A stretch of DNA of 64,000 nt from Desulfobacteraceae bacterium (GTDB lineage: Bacteria; Desulfobacterota; Desulfobacteria; Desulfobacterales; UBA5616). How positions within the stretch are numbered: the stretch's first letter is position 1; the number at the start of each line of letters is the position of its first letter. Location: positions 1-64,000 of the forward strand of contig VMSV01000238.1 in the NCBI GenBank assembly GCA_013791935.1, written 5' to 3'. Both the position numbers and the translations under genes were made by a program. A model generated the notes under the pieces. That model was not told where the DNA came from, did not search any database, and saw only the letters and a list, made by a program, of their open reading frames with translations. Positions 37,173 through 47,549 of the stretch are shown here, piece by piece.

Positions 37173-39351
37173 ACCAAGTACGGAATTGGTTCCGCCTAAA
37201 AATGACTTGAAAGTCGGTCTTGTCATCTTTTCTATATTGGATGAGATCCTGAAATACAGAGATTCCCAGGGCATGCCTGAAAAATGGAATCGGTATTATC
37301 AACTCCGGAGAAATAATCACTGGAAGAATAAGGCCGCCGCAACCGTCTCCCTGGTATCTGCCAACCTTTTGGGCTCACACCATGTAAAAACGGTGAACAC
37401 CCTCACCGATAACAACCCCACGTTTGATGCTACCATCGTGGGGAAAATTGATGATGAAGAGCAGCTTAGGACCGTGATCCGCCTTTGTGAACATTGGTGG
37501 AATGATCAGGAGCAGCAGCACGTCCTTGAAGAATCCGTCTCCGAGGGCGAAATCAACGGCACCACGGTTGAGAAGGTGTCTTTCAACCTGGACCTGGAAT
37601 ACCCCTATGGAGAGGTTGAGACCGAGACCCTATCCTTGTTCAATTTTGGATGGTACCCGGTCAAGGCGAAGAAGTTGCAGAAATGCGAAGCCACTCTTCA
37701 CTTCTGGCCCATGTCATTAAGGGAAGCACGAAGGCGCTGGCCTGATTGCGCTGATAAACTCGTTGCTGATGATGAGTATATCAAGGCGATCAATGACCAG
37801 CGCAACGAACTGACCGGAGCAAATAAAGGGGAGCAGGGTTTCATTACCAAGATTTCCAACGTGATAAAAAATCTTATTGCCTCCAAGGGTATAAATTCAG
37901 AATCAAACCAGGAAACCGTGGTTGTCGAGGCCTGGGTTAAAGATTATTCAAAAGATAAAGATGGCAATAATTTATACACCGGGAATATCCGCCGTATCCA
38001 ATGCGGGTGTTGCGGTAATGTTGTTTTTTCGGATGAAAACAATCCGAGTATCAACCCTCTATTGGCCAAAAAAGCCGCGAATACCTACCTGTATGACAAA
38101 TTCCCTTTTTCCGTTACCCAATCGGTCACAGATCCTACCTGCATGACCGGTATGCCAGATTTCGAGCAGTTGGAAGGGATGAATATCGAGATCAACAAGA
38201 CGATCAGCCAGATGACCCTGGTGAAGGACAAGGCATCCACCCCGAAATTCATCAACCCCAAGGATTCAGGGGTTCACAATGATGATCTGACGAACTATCC
38301 CGGCATTTTAAACCCTACCGATTCATTCAAAGCCCAGGCCCTGAAATACGTTGACCCGATGAAGATTGATCCCCACATGATGACCGTCCTTGAAATCTAT
38401 AAGGACTTCTTCTTCATGGTTGCCGGGACCTTTGACATGGAATCCGCACAGACACCCGGGCAGAATGTGATTGCATACAAGGCCATTGCTGCTGTCCTGG
38501 AAAACGCTGCCCGAATGCTCAAAGGGAAAACCCGGAACTATTCTAAAATGATCAGGGAGCGGGGCCGGATGTACCTTTCCCATGTCCAAAACTGGTACAC
38601 GGAAGAGAGGTGGATATCATTTTCCGATGAAACCGGAAGCAACCAGGCAATGCCGATCAAGGGAGAAGAATTGATCCTCCCAATCAAATTGACCGTTGTG
38701 AATGGCTCCACTATGCCCAGGTCTCAGATCCAAAGGCGGGAAGAAGCCTTGGCCGTTGCAGACAAAGGGCATATCGACTCTGAAGAACTTTTGAAAGCCC
38801 TGGATTGGCCGGATTACATGAACGTGGTGAAGAGGATGCAGGCCGGTCCCCTTGGAAGCTTCTTTGACAAGCTTATGGGTGTTGGAGTCCCCGAAGAGTT
38901 GATTCAATATTTCCAAGAACTGTCCCAAATGAAGGATACAAAGGAAGTCGATAGGGCCGTGAAGTCCGGTGACGTTTCAATTTTCCCCGAGGTCATCCAA
39001 TCCATGATGGGGGACCAGCCCGAGCCCCAAGGCGATCCCGGCATGGAGGCAGAGGCGCAATTGAAAGGCGCTCAGGCACAAAAGACCATAGCAGAAATGG
39101 AGCTAATCCGGGAGAAAGTTCTCACCGAGCGGGTTATGCAGTTGGTGAAAACCAAGGGGGTCGATTTCGATGAAGAGAAGTTGCGAATATTGAGGGCTCA
39201 GGTTGTGTCAGAAATGGAAGCAAAGGGCCGCGAGCTGGATAACAAGACCGTTGAGACCGAAGCCAAGGCCAAAGCCCTTACGACTTCAGATAAAAGCAAA
39301 GTTCCAGGCCCGTATAGAGAGAAAGGTTTGAAATCTAATAATCAGGAGTAA
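37162..39351 (+). CDS. Portal protein (podovirus-like)
   Basis: Size, position after TerL, NRYYQLRRNNHWKNKAAATVSLVSANLL...GTFDMESAQTPGQNVIAYKAIAAV. Confidence 0.8.
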   Translation: MENKPSTELVPPKNDLKVGLVIFSILDEILKYRDSQGMPEKWNRYYQLRRNNHWKNKAAATVSLVSANLLGSHHVKTVNTLTDNNPTFDATIVGKIDDEEQLRTVIRLCEHWWNDQEQQHVLEESVSEGEINGTTVEKVSFNLDLEYPYGEVETETLSLFNFGWYPVKAKKLQKCEATLHFWPMSLREARRRWPDCADKLVADDEYIKAINDQRNELTGANKGEQGFITKISNVIKNLIASKGINSESNQETVVVEAWVKDYSKDKDGNNLYTGNIRRIQCGCCGNVVFSDENNPSINPLLAKKAANTYLYDKFPFSVTQSVTDPTCMTGMPDFEQLEGMNIEINKTISQMTLVKDKASTPKFINPKDSGVHNDDLTNYPGILNPTDSFKAQALKYVDPMKIDPHMMTVLEIYKDFFFMVAGTFDMESAQTPGQNVIAYKAIAAVLENAARMLKGKTRNYSKMIRERGRMYLSHVQNWYTEERWISFSDETGSNQAMPIKGEELILPIKLTVVNGSTMPRSQIQRREEALAVADKGHIDSEELLKALDWPDYMNVVKRMQAGPLGSFFDKLMGVGVPEELIQYFQELSQMKDTKEVDRAVKSGDVSIFPEVIQSMMGDQPEPQGDPGMEAEAQLKGAQAQKTIAEMELIREKVLTERVMQLVKTKGVDFDEEKLRILRAQVVSEMEAKGRELDNKTVETEAKAKALTTSDKSKVPGPYREKGLKSNNQE

Positions 39352-39356
39352 CAGCC

Positions 39357-39656
39357 ATGGCATTGATAGACATGAAGTTCACGAAAAGCGAAAAGAAAAA
39401 ACGGTTGATGGACTATCCCTGTTCAATCGGGAGTAAGCACAAAGGCCCTGAATACCCATGGGGACTGGATATCAACCTTGAGAAAGAACAGATAGACAAG
39501 CTCGGGCTTAATTTAAAAAAGCTGAAGGTCGGGGATGAAATCCCGGTTGATGCAGTCTTGAAGATCCGGAGCCTTTCTGAATCCGAAGGCGAAAGCGGGA
39601 AGTCCCAGAATCTCAGCCTTCAGATGATCAAGATTGCCGTGAAAAAGAAAGGGTAG
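39357..39656 (+). CDS. Capsid staple-like protein
   Basis: MALIDMKFTKSEKKKRL...YPWGLDINLEKEQIDKLGLNLKKLKVGDEI pattern. Confidence 0.6.
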   Translation: MALIDMKFTKSEKKKRLMDYPCSIGSKHKGPEYPWGLDINLEKEQIDKLGLNLKKLKVGDEIPVDAVLKIRSLSESEGESGKSQNLSLQMIKIAVKKKG

Positions 39657-39659
39657 ACC

Positions 39660-40016
39660 ATGCCAGACCATTTCGATGAAGAAATAGTGTCACGGTTAGA
39701 ATATGAAAATTTTCAGGACAGATATTATAGAATGGGGATTTTGCTTGAGAAATACGTCAATCAAGACCCTGAGAAGGCGGTCATAGAACTTGCCAAGGTT
39801 AAAAAACGAAACGAGAGACTTCAATTTGCATTATCCGGACGGCCCGGAAAAATCCGTGTTTTAAGGGGGGAGATTCTAAGCCTTAAAGCGCAAGTCCAAG
39901 CACTTCAACAGGAGAATCGAAAATTTAAGATTAAGCTGAAGCAACAGCACAAAGCCACGATAAAGGTTAAAAAAGCTGCTGAAGCCCTTATGGAGATAAA
40001 CGATGCCAGTATATGA
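39660..40016 (+). CDS. Coiled-coil hypothetical phage protein
   Basis: Heptad-rich C-terminal half. Confidence 0.55.
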   Translation: MPDHFDEEIVSRLEYENFQDRYYRMGILLEKYVNQDPEKAVIELAKVKKRNERLQFALSGRPGKIRVLRGEILSLKAQVQALQQENRKFKIKLKQQHKATIKVKKAAEALMEINDASI

Positions 40017-40395
40017 CCATCTATGTAAAAGCTGTGAGACCGTCACCGAGAGCATTCAGCCCATTAATAAAAAGTCCATCAAATGCCCTCATTGTGGGAA
40101 ACGGGCCGTCCGGATTATCTCATGCAATGGCGTTTATACCGGCAATGATGATGCAACCTGGTTAAAGTCCGTTCGTGACGTTGTTGAAAAGAACTCTGGT
40201 AAGCCCCATGCAGAAGAGTTTTTGAAAAACCCAACCCGGACCAATCTGAAAAACTGGATGGAAAAAGAGAATTTGCGAAACCTGGAACCCGGTGAAGGGA
40301 ATCGAGATCCTACACCCTGGAAGCCGGATGCAAGGTTTACCGACAAGCTAAGGCAGAAGCACATGGAACGAAACGCAATTTCTATTTACCGATGA
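40003..40395 (+). CDS. FmdB-like zinc-ribbon phage protein
   Basis: MPVYDHLCKSCETVTESIQPINKKSIKCPHCGKRAVRIIS. Confidence 0.75.
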   Translation: MPVYDHLCKSCETVTESIQPINKKSIKCPHCGKRAVRIISCNGVYTGNDDATWLKSVRDVVEKNSGKPHAEEFLKNPTRTNLKNWMEKENLRNLEPGEGNRDPTPWKPDARFTDKLRQKHMERNAISIYR

Positions 40396-40411
40396 CATAT
40401 TTTACTTTAAA

Positions 40412-40609
40412 ATGCAGACGATTCTAAAAAAACAGGAACACAAAATCCACTCTGATATGGAAACTGTTTTTGCATCCATCAGAGGCATTCTTTTAAAGAA
40501 GCATCAGGAGAAATCAAATGTAAGCATCACTTTTAGCGTTGATATGGTCAATGGCGGCATTGGCCCGGTGAACGCAGATATGAAAGAAAAGATAACCATC
40601 AAGAAATAA
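40412..40609 (+). CDS. Hypothetical phage protein
   Basis: 65-aa ORF between FmdB-like and terminator. Confidence 0.45.
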   Translation: MQTILKKQEHKIHSDMETVFASIRGILLKKHQEKSNVSITFSVDMVNGGIGPVNADMKEKITIKK

Positions 40610-40648
40610 AATCGGATACGATTTAGCCCCGTAAGTTTTGGGATACTG

Positions 40649-40695
40649 AAAAGCCCGGTTGAGAGTGGGAAACCACTCTTGGCCGGGCTTTTTTT
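40649..40695 (+). terminator. Very strong intrinsic terminator inside late operon
   Basis: AAAAGCCCGGTTGAGAGTGG-GAAA-CCACTCTTGGCCGGGCTTTT (20-bp stem, 3 G-U) then continuing T run. Confidence 0.93.
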
Positions 40696-40751
40696 ATTTG
40701 GCGCTACCGAAGACTCGCCTCCTTCACAACTTTCAAGAACGGAGATCACCC

Positions 40752-41651
40752 ATGCAAGAATCAGGAACGACGATAACAGACGCCGGAGCCCCGTCAGCAT
40801 CGGCAGGATCACAGATCGAAGAAGGCAATGTTGATTTTGGTGTTGGACTTTTTGAAACCATTGGAATTCAGGAAGCCCCAAAAACTGACAAGCCTGAAGA
40901 TCAACCCGGGAAGACTCAGGAGACTCCCGAAGAAAAAGCGGCAGCAGACAAGGCAGCAGCAGACAAGACCCTTGAGGATACCGGTCGTTATGACCAGATC
41001 CCCCGCTTTCAAGAGCTTCTTCAAAGGGCTGTGGCAGCGGAAACCAAACTTCAAATGTTGGAGCAAGGGACTGGTAACCCTGATGCTGGAAAAGCTGAAA
41101 CCGGTGCAGCGCCTGCCAAGAAAACAGCCGAAGAGCTTGGATTCAAGGACATCTCCGAGATGGATGCTCAGGAGATTCAGGACTGGCAAGATGAGGACCC
41201 CAAGGGCTACGCGGCCAATCTCCTGAAACAGGCCAAGTACGAGATCAAGCAGGAAATGGCAACAGAGACGGCAGCCAAAACACAGGAGCAGGAAGTCGAG
41301 AAAACCTACCAATCCTATGCGGATTCCAACCCTGATTTTCTGAAAAAGTGGGAGGCCGGGGAGATCCAAAATTTTATGGCCAAGAACCCCGGAGTCATTG
41401 CCGCGCATATCGCCATGTCTACTGAAGACCGCATCAAAGAGGCCGTGGCAAAGGCCGAGAAAGACACGGAAACAAGGATTTACGAAACATTGAAGGCGAA
41501 AGGAACCGCCAAAACCCTCAGCGCAGGGCCAGCAGACGCGGGACACACCGTGGATTCTGAAACTGACGAACTCAAAAACCCAGACAAGTACGGGGGGGCC
41601 GATAAAGTTCTTCTTGACCGAATGTTAAGAAGGCAGCGAGGCACCACGTAA
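40752..41651 (+). CDS. Scaffolding-like protein
   Basis: Acidic, Ala/Lys/Glu-rich helical protein directly upstream of MCP; GGAG before ATG 40752. Confidence 0.65.
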   Translation: MQESGTTITDAGAPSASAGSQIEEGNVDFGVGLFETIGIQEAPKTDKPEDQPGKTQETPEEKAAADKAAADKTLEDTGRYDQIPRFQELLQRAVAAETKLQMLEQGTGNPDAGKAETGAAPAKKTAEELGFKDISEMDAQEIQDWQDEDPKGYAANLLKQAKYEIKQEMATETAAKTQEQEVEKTYQSYADSNPDFLKKWEAGEIQNFMAKNPGVIAAHIAMSTEDRIKEAVAKAEKDTETRIYETLKAKGTAKTLSAGPADAGHTVDSETDELKNPDKYGGADKVLLDRMLRRQRGTT

Positions 41652-41669
41652 AAATTAAGGAGTAAAATC

Positions 41670-42662
41670 ATGGACGTAACTATAGGACAAGTTTTAAGCC
41701 AGATGGATGCCGTTACCAACGATTATTTTATGATCGATAATGGTAAAGCGGCGGATTTGTATTTTCAAACCTCATTTCTGCTCAATTATCTGTTGAAGCA
41801 GAAAAAAGGCCTTTTCAAACGCCCTGGTGGAGGCCGTGATATCCGAGTTCCCTTCCGGTATGACGGCAACGAATCCGGGTTTTACCGGAGAGGTGGAACC
41901 CTGTCTTCCGACAAGAGAGACGCGATCACAGCGGTATTTTATCGGTGGATTCATGCCTACGGCAATGGAACCATTTACCGGGTTGATGAATTGGAGAACT
42001 CCGGCGCGGCTGCAATGATTGACCTCGTAAAAGAAGAAGCCTACGGAGCACAGGAATCAATCACAAAGACCCTGGCCGAAAGCCTTTTCGATGCTCCTTC
42101 CGGGAGCACTGACAGGTTGACCGGCATTCGTGCGATGTGCAACGAAAACGCGGACCTGGATTTCGGAAACATTTCAGAAAATGACGTGGTTGCCCAGGAC
42201 GGGACCAAACCATGGGCCGGGTATCTCAACAGCACCCCCGCTGCCATTTCCCTGGATATCATCAGAGACCTGAAAACGGCTGCTGATTACGGCAATGGGA
42301 AGAAAGAAGAGCCGGACCTGGTTGTTACCACCAAAACGATCTTCAACAAGATCCTGAGTATCCTTCAGCTTCAGCAAAGGTTTACGGAAAAAGACTCCGA
42401 GCCCGTGAAAGTCGGTTTTGTCGGCGTCCATTTTGAGGGATCTGATATTTTCCCGGATCGTTTTTGCCCGGCCACTTTTATGGCCGCATTGAATACGAAC
42501 CATTACGGGTTTGCGGTCCACCAGAAGGGTATGTTTGTCCGAACCCCATGGGAAATCATTGCCAATTCTGCACAGGATAAGACCTTTAAGATCCTGTTCG
42601 ATGGCAATACGATTTGCAACAACAGACGCGCACAGTCTGCAAGAACTGGCCTGACCGTATAA
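41670..42662 (+). CDS. Major capsid protein
   Basis: 330 aa; FKRPGGGRDIRVPFRYDGNESGFYRRGGTLSSDKRDAITAVFYRW...; position after scaffold. Confidence 0.82.
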   Translation: MDVTIGQVLSQMDAVTNDYFMIDNGKAADLYFQTSFLLNYLLKQKKGLFKRPGGGRDIRVPFRYDGNESGFYRRGGTLSSDKRDAITAVFYRWIHAYGNGTIYRVDELENSGAAAMIDLVKEEAYGAQESITKTLAESLFDAPSGSTDRLTGIRAMCNENADLDFGNISENDVVAQDGTKPWAGYLNSTPAAISLDIIRDLKTAADYGNGKKEEPDLVVTTKTIFNKILSILQLQQRFTEKDSEPVKVGFVGVHFEGSDIFPDRFCPATFMAALNTNHYGFAVHQKGMFVRTPWEIIANSAQDKTFKILFDGNTICNNRRAQSARTGLTV

Positions 42663-42711
42663 CCAGGATTTTCAACAGCAATCAACATTCTCATAAAGGA
42701 GATTATAGAAA

Positions 42712-43446
42712 ATGAGTGGAAACAGACCTTTAAAAACTCACGGTTGGACCCAAGGCCTTTATCAGGTCTCCTCAACCATCAAGGAAGTCATTGGCCAGAA
42801 ACGGGAAACCGATGATGGTCGTATTTTCCGTTATGCAAAAGCTGGCGCTGCTGCCCTCGCAGCCGGGAAGCTTGGGATTGCGGCGAATATCGCGGCTGAA
42901 CATCTAAATCAAGCAATCCTCGCGGCTGTGGCTGCTGGTGAATACTGTTTGACTCTGGTAGTCACCGCAGGCACTGCAATCGCGGAAAACGCGCTTAGAG
43001 GCGGTCAATTTCAAATCAATGATGCAGTCGGAGAAGGTAGCATCTATGGCATTGAAAGCAACTCCGCCATTTCCGCTTCCGGAACCGAGATCGTGATCAC
43101 CCTGACCGATCCCATTAAGGTTGCATTAACCACAGCATCGGAATTTACCCTGGCTCACAACCCCTGGAATGGCGTGGTTGAATCCACCACCCTGGGTAAA
43201 GCTTGCGGCGTTCCCTTGGTAGCCGTCCCGGAGAGTAATTTCTATTGGGCTCAGACCGGAGGGCTTGGGATTGGGTTGATTGATGGCACCCCGGCAGTAG
43301 GTTCTTTGCTGCAACAGTCCAATGCCACTGCGGGAGCAATGGAAATCTATGCGGCAGAAACCATTGTTTTTAAGCCGGTAGCTGAAATCTTCGGGACCGC
43401 AGGAATTTCGACGGAATACAAGCCCGTTGTGTACTGCATAGACTAA
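42712..43446 (+). CDS. Head decoration-like/structural protein
   Basis: Beta-rich, after MCP. Confidence 0.5.
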   Translation: MSGNRPLKTHGWTQGLYQVSSTIKEVIGQKRETDDGRIFRYAKAGAAALAAGKLGIAANIAAEHLNQAILAAVAAGEYCLTLVVTAGTAIAENALRGGQFQINDAVGEGSIYGIESNSAISASGTEIVITLTDPIKVALTTASEFTLAHNPWNGVVESTTLGKACGVPLVAVPESNFYWAQTGGLGIGLIDGTPAVGSLLQQSNATAGAMEIYAAETIVFKPVAEIFGTAGISTEYKPVVYCID

Positions 43447-43461
43447 AGCGGAGCATAAAAG

Positions 43462-44121
43462 ATGATCACCATAAAAGAGATTTCAGCGGAAGTTTTAGGG
43501 ATCATTCAGGATAATAGTTATAACGATACCGATGTCTTACGGCTTTGCAACAATGCCTTGACTGAGATATCCGGGATCATTCTATTGCCTGAACTGCAAG
43601 CCGAGGATACCGTCGATACCGTTGCCGGTGTCAACTTTACGGCCCTTCCATCGGACTTCCAAAGAAATCTCTTTTATTGTTACAGCGAAGCCAATCTTAG
43701 GCGGGTGACGATCTATTCTGATTTTCGGAAGATCCTTGCCATGGCCGGGGTGATTGATCAACCTGGATATGTCTATGGCGTGGCCACCAGGGGGAGCAAT
43801 CTTCATTACCAAAGAATTCCTGGGACTGCTGAAACTCTTCAGATCCATTATTACCGGAATCCCACGGTTTTAACTTCGATTGATAATTTGCCATCCTGTT
43901 TGCCTGTTCATTTGGCCAGGCCCCTGCTTGTCAACTATTGCAGCAAAGAGCTTTACGACTTGATTGAGGACGGAGCAGACGGAAAAACCCCGAATACCGA
44001 CAAGTATACTGGAAGGTTTACAGGGGACATGGCCCTTTTAGAGGCCTTCATTGGCCCCGAGCCTCGTTTGCCGGAAGAAATCCCACAAGCGATAGACTGG
44101 AATTTAATGGCCAATGACTAA
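43462..44121 (+). CDS. Head-tail adaptor-like protein
   Basis: DTDVLRLCNNALTEISGIILLPELQ...YYRNPTVLTS...LPVHLARPLLVNYCSKELYDL. Confidence 0.65.
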   Translation: MITIKEISAEVLGIIQDNSYNDTDVLRLCNNALTEISGIILLPELQAEDTVDTVAGVNFTALPSDFQRNLFYCYSEANLRRVTIYSDFRKILAMAGVIDQPGYVYGVATRGSNLHYQRIPGTAETLQIHYYRNPTVLTSIDNLPSCLPVHLARPLLVNYCSKELYDLIEDGADGKTPNTDKYTGRFTGDMALLEAFIGPEPRLPEEIPQAIDWNLMAND

Positions 44122-45427
44122 CAGCATCAAAATAAACGCATTCACCGGAATGAATAACGTCCGGACTGCAAGCGACAACCTCAAAACCCCGTCTCTTATC
44201 CTGAATGCGGACACGACCGCAGAAGGACGATTGACCCGAAGGGGAGGCCATACCAAGGTAATCGATTTGGCCGGGGCATATAGTCTCTGGGCCTGTAAAT
44301 TTGCCATGCTGGTTGCTGCTGGCGGAAGCCTTTACCGGATCAGCCAGGGGGTTGCTTCTTCCCTTGGGAGTCTTTCCGGGCCTGAAGCCCCATTGTCCTA
44401 TTCAGAAGCCAACGGCAAGGCCTACATTTCAAACCAGCACTGGAACGGTGTCTTCAACCCTGGAACTCTTTTGCTTGAGCCCTGGGGAATACCCTTGCCG
44501 GAAGCCCCGAGGCTTTCAGCTGTTGCCGGGAACCTGCCGGGAGGGATTTATCATGTTTGTTTTACGGTTTCGAACGGGGATGAGATCAGTGGGAATGGAC
44601 CGATATCCCGAATCGTACTTGAAGACAATGAAGGAATTGGGATCAGTAATTTACCTGAAAATGGACTGGTGTGGGTCACAGATCCGGACGGGGAGAAGTT
44701 TTTCTATGCCGGGAACGCAAGCTCAATCGTTTCCTTGATCAGTGTTGAGCCCTTGCCGACCTTCCTTTGCTACCCGCCCGAGCCCATGGGCAATATTTGC
44801 TTTGCCTTTGGGAGGATGTGGGGAAGCCGGGATAATGTTTTAATCTACACAGAGCCCTACCAGCTTGGATTGACCCAGAACACGAACCGGTTTGAGCTTG
44901 ATCAGAAGATTACCATGATTGCCCGGGTGACCACCGGCCTCTTTGTGGGACTTGAAAACAGAACCGTATTTTTCGCCGGTACAGAGCCCACAAAGATGAT
45001 CCAAATGGATGCAGGCTCCGGCGCCGTGAAAGGTACCCTTTGCTACTGCAATAACCTTGGAGAATTAGGGGATGTCCTGGGAACCAGCGAGAAGGTTTAT
45101 GTCGATGTTCCCGTTTGGTTATCTCAAGAGGGGATAGTGGCCGGGAACCCGAGCGGAAGGCTGTTTAATCTGACCAACAACAAGGTCAAGTTCTCCCCGC
45201 CTGAATCCGGGGCAGCTCTTTACCGGGATGTGAACGGGGTTTTTCAGTTCTTGACCAGCTTCCCGAGCGGCCAGACCGGTTCAGGGGTCCGGGCCAATGA
45301 CCCCAAAGTACTCGAAGCTTTTAAGAATGGGCACCTCCGGGGAACTCAGACCGGGGGTGATGTGGATATCGCGGCATTTTCAGACAATGCCGTTTGTGAA
45401 GTTTATCGCGCTGGACAATTAATTTAA
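44114..45427 (+). CDS. Tail nozzle/stabilisation-like protein (beta-propeller-like)
   Basis: MTNSIKINAFTGMNNVR...LTRRGGHTKVIDL...GRMWGSRDNVLIYTEP. Confidence 0.6.
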   Translation: MTNSIKINAFTGMNNVRTASDNLKTPSLILNADTTAEGRLTRRGGHTKVIDLAGAYSLWACKFAMLVAAGGSLYRISQGVASSLGSLSGPEAPLSYSEANGKAYISNQHWNGVFNPGTLLLEPWGIPLPEAPRLSAVAGNLPGGIYHVCFTVSNGDEISGNGPISRIVLEDNEGIGISNLPENGLVWVTDPDGEKFFYAGNASSIVSLISVEPLPTFLCYPPEPMGNICFAFGRMWGSRDNVLIYTEPYQLGLTQNTNRFELDQKITMIARVTTGLFVGLENRTVFFAGTEPTKMIQMDAGSGAVKGTLCYCNNLGELGDVLGTSEKVYVDVPVWLSQEGIVAGNPSGRLFNLTNNKVKFSPPESGAALYRDVNGVFQFLTSFPSGQTGSGVRANDPKVLEAFKNGHLRGTQTGGDVDIAAFSDNAVCEVYRAGQLI

Positions 45428-45438
45428 CAGGAGAAAAC

Positions 45439-45786
45439 ATGCCAGATTCAATTCAAGCCGAAACGAGTTTTTCTTACAGCCGAGCACTTTTCAGCGACAG
45501 TTTTGACCTTCATGCAGAGAAAGAAGCATCTTTTGTAATAGAGTTCAACAGCATAAAGGATGGAGAAGTCTCAACTATTCTTCATAAAGAGTCCGGTGAC
45601 GGCAAAAAAGAAACGAAGTCTCTGACTTTAATGGAGGGCGACACGCTGCACTTAAACCATGTTTTTCATGTAGAAGCCGAAACAGAAGTTAGGGATGATC
45701 ATCCATTTCCGATCAAGTTGGAGTTCAAAGGCCAGACCTATTTCTTAAAAAGAACAAAAGCCGACAAGCTGATTTTAACAAAATAA
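45439..45786 (+). CDS. Hypothetical phage protein
   Basis: 115-aa ORF with AGGAG RBS. Confidence 0.5.
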   Translation: MPDSIQAETSFSYSRALFSDSFDLHAEKEASFVIEFNSIKDGEVSTILHKESGDGKKETKSLTLMEGDTLHLNHVFHVEAETEVRDDHPFPIKLEFKGQTYFLKRTKADKLILTK

Positions 45787-45858
45787 TTTCAAATGACCTA
45801 CCAGCCAGAACGCATTTGCGATCCAGCCATAGGAATAAATCCAAAAGGAGATAAACCA

Positions 45859-46476
45859 ATGCCGGATATCAAATGCGTTAAGAACAAGATCATCAACCCC
45901 TTTGCTGAGAATAAAGAGCTTGCCTATGCGGCAAAGCATCATCGTGACGGGGTTATCTTCACCGGGAATGTCCGGTGTGAGCAGTTCAGAGGTGGTCAGA
46001 TCATCGGCCCGAATGGATGGGAGCCCAAACCCAACACCTTTACCACGGAAGGCATGGCCAGGCTTTTGAATATCATGTTCCACGATATCACAAAGCCAGC
46101 TTCGGAAATCTTCTATGTTGGTATTTTCAAGAACAATGTTACCCCGGCGCTGGCGGATACAGCAGCGGCCAAGCTGGGAGCGGCAGGGTCTTACGGTGAG
46201 TGCCAGGATGCAGACTATGACGATCCGGCTACCAATAAGCCAGGTTACACAACTGCCGACACCGCAACGGCGGTTATCACCAATGCCGTTGCCGGTAAAG
46301 CTCATTTTGTCATGGCGGACGCTTTGACAGTTTACGGAGCCTTCCTGTCCACGGAAGCGGCCAAAACTGCGACAACCGGATATCTGATGGCGGCTAAGAA
46401 GTTCGCCACCGCACGGGCGGTTATTGCTGACGATGAGCTTTATGTAACCTATCAGATCACGGCTTCCACGTCCTAA
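45859..46476 (+). CDS. Hypothetical phage structural protein
   Basis: ATG 45859 preceded by AAAAGGAG. Confidence 0.55.
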   Translation: MPDIKCVKNKIINPFAENKELAYAAKHHRDGVIFTGNVRCEQFRGGQIIGPNGWEPKPNTFTTEGMARLLNIMFHDITKPASEIFYVGIFKNNVTPALADTAAAKLGAAGSYGECQDADYDDPATNKPGYTTADTATAVITNAVAGKAHFVMADALTVYGAFLSTEAAKTATTGYLMAAKKFATARAVIADDELYVTYQITASTS

Positions 46477-47540
46477 TGCCGAAATTCAACCATCAGAATT
46501 TCGGAGATATTCAGAAGTATGTTTATCTCCTGGCGCGGGTGTTGTCTGTCAATGGGGCGGATGACACCGCGAGCCTTGCCCTTACCGATACAGCCCTGGT
46601 TGCTTCGGGCATTCCTATTTTCTTTCATTGCGCCATGGATTCGGAACAGCGGGAGAACGGGGCTCTGGTTGGAGCAGCAGGGGCTTTCCGGGAAGAAGAT
46701 TCGGTGATTGTACGATGCCGCCTTGACGATTCGGGGGCGACCATTACACCGGTTTGCGTTGTGGCCAGGGATCAGGGCCCTAGAACTTGCTGTGAGTGGT
46801 TTGAGGAAATAGGCTCTACGATCTGCCAGAATCATAACTGGCGGGTACCCTATGCCATTCCTTATTATCAATTGAATCCCCCTGGTGATGATGGCTGGTT
46901 TGCGATGTGCGGAACTCTCCCATACTATAAACTTTGGACCGCAACATTGGGAGGGCTTGGGCTTTTTCTCATTGAAGTTGATTGTAGTCTTTCAGACGGG
47001 AAGTATCACGCTAAAAACAAGGTTAACATTCTTCGGGAAAGCGACCGTTTCTTTGAAGAATATCCCTATGGACTTTACTGGAAAGCTTCCGACAACCCAG
47101 GGGATCTACCTCAGAAAGACGGTGTTCTGAAATTCAATTTCAGCAATGTTCAAACAGAGGTTTATCGAGGTGAGGGGGCTATAGATCATGTCGATTATCT
47201 TCGAGGGCAAGTTTACATAAAGATTTTTTGGGACTCGGGGCTTCCTGTTGAGATTATTGTGTCAAGGTCTATTTATTCGTACCATGATCCTTATATGCCT
47301 CCTGAAATGGTTGACAGGACCATTATTCTTTCTCATGAAAACGGCAAAGAATATTCAATCGATCTATCTGATTACTATGATGAAAGCATGGGGGAGATCA
47401 GCAGAATGCTTGTCGGTTGTGCTGCAATAGCTGAACAGCCACTTACGTCAACCTTTGGCTGGACCATCGCGGGGGACCCTGTGGACCTTTGGGCCTTGGC
47501 TGAATATACTCTCGATTATTTTAAAATTTGTTCTACATGA
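46476..47540 (+). CDS. Hypothetical phage tail-region protein
   Basis: 354-aa ORF overlapping previous stop. Confidence 0.55.
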   Translation: MPKFNHQNFGDIQKYVYLLARVLSVNGADDTASLALTDTALVASGIPIFFHCAMDSEQRENGALVGAAGAFREEDSVIVRCRLDDSGATITPVCVVARDQGPRTCCEWFEEIGSTICQNHNWRVPYAIPYYQLNPPGDDGWFAMCGTLPYYKLWTATLGGLGLFLIEVDCSLSDGKYHAKNKVNILRESDRFFEEYPYGLYWKASDNPGDLPQKDGVLKFNFSNVQTEVYRGEGAIDHVDYLRGQVYIKIFWDSGLPVEIIVSRSIYSYHDPYMPPEMVDRTIILSHENGKEYSIDLSDYYDESMGEISRMLVGCAAIAEQPLTSTFGWTIAGDPVDLWALAEYTLDYFKICST

Positions 47541-47549
47541 GGTGATTAA

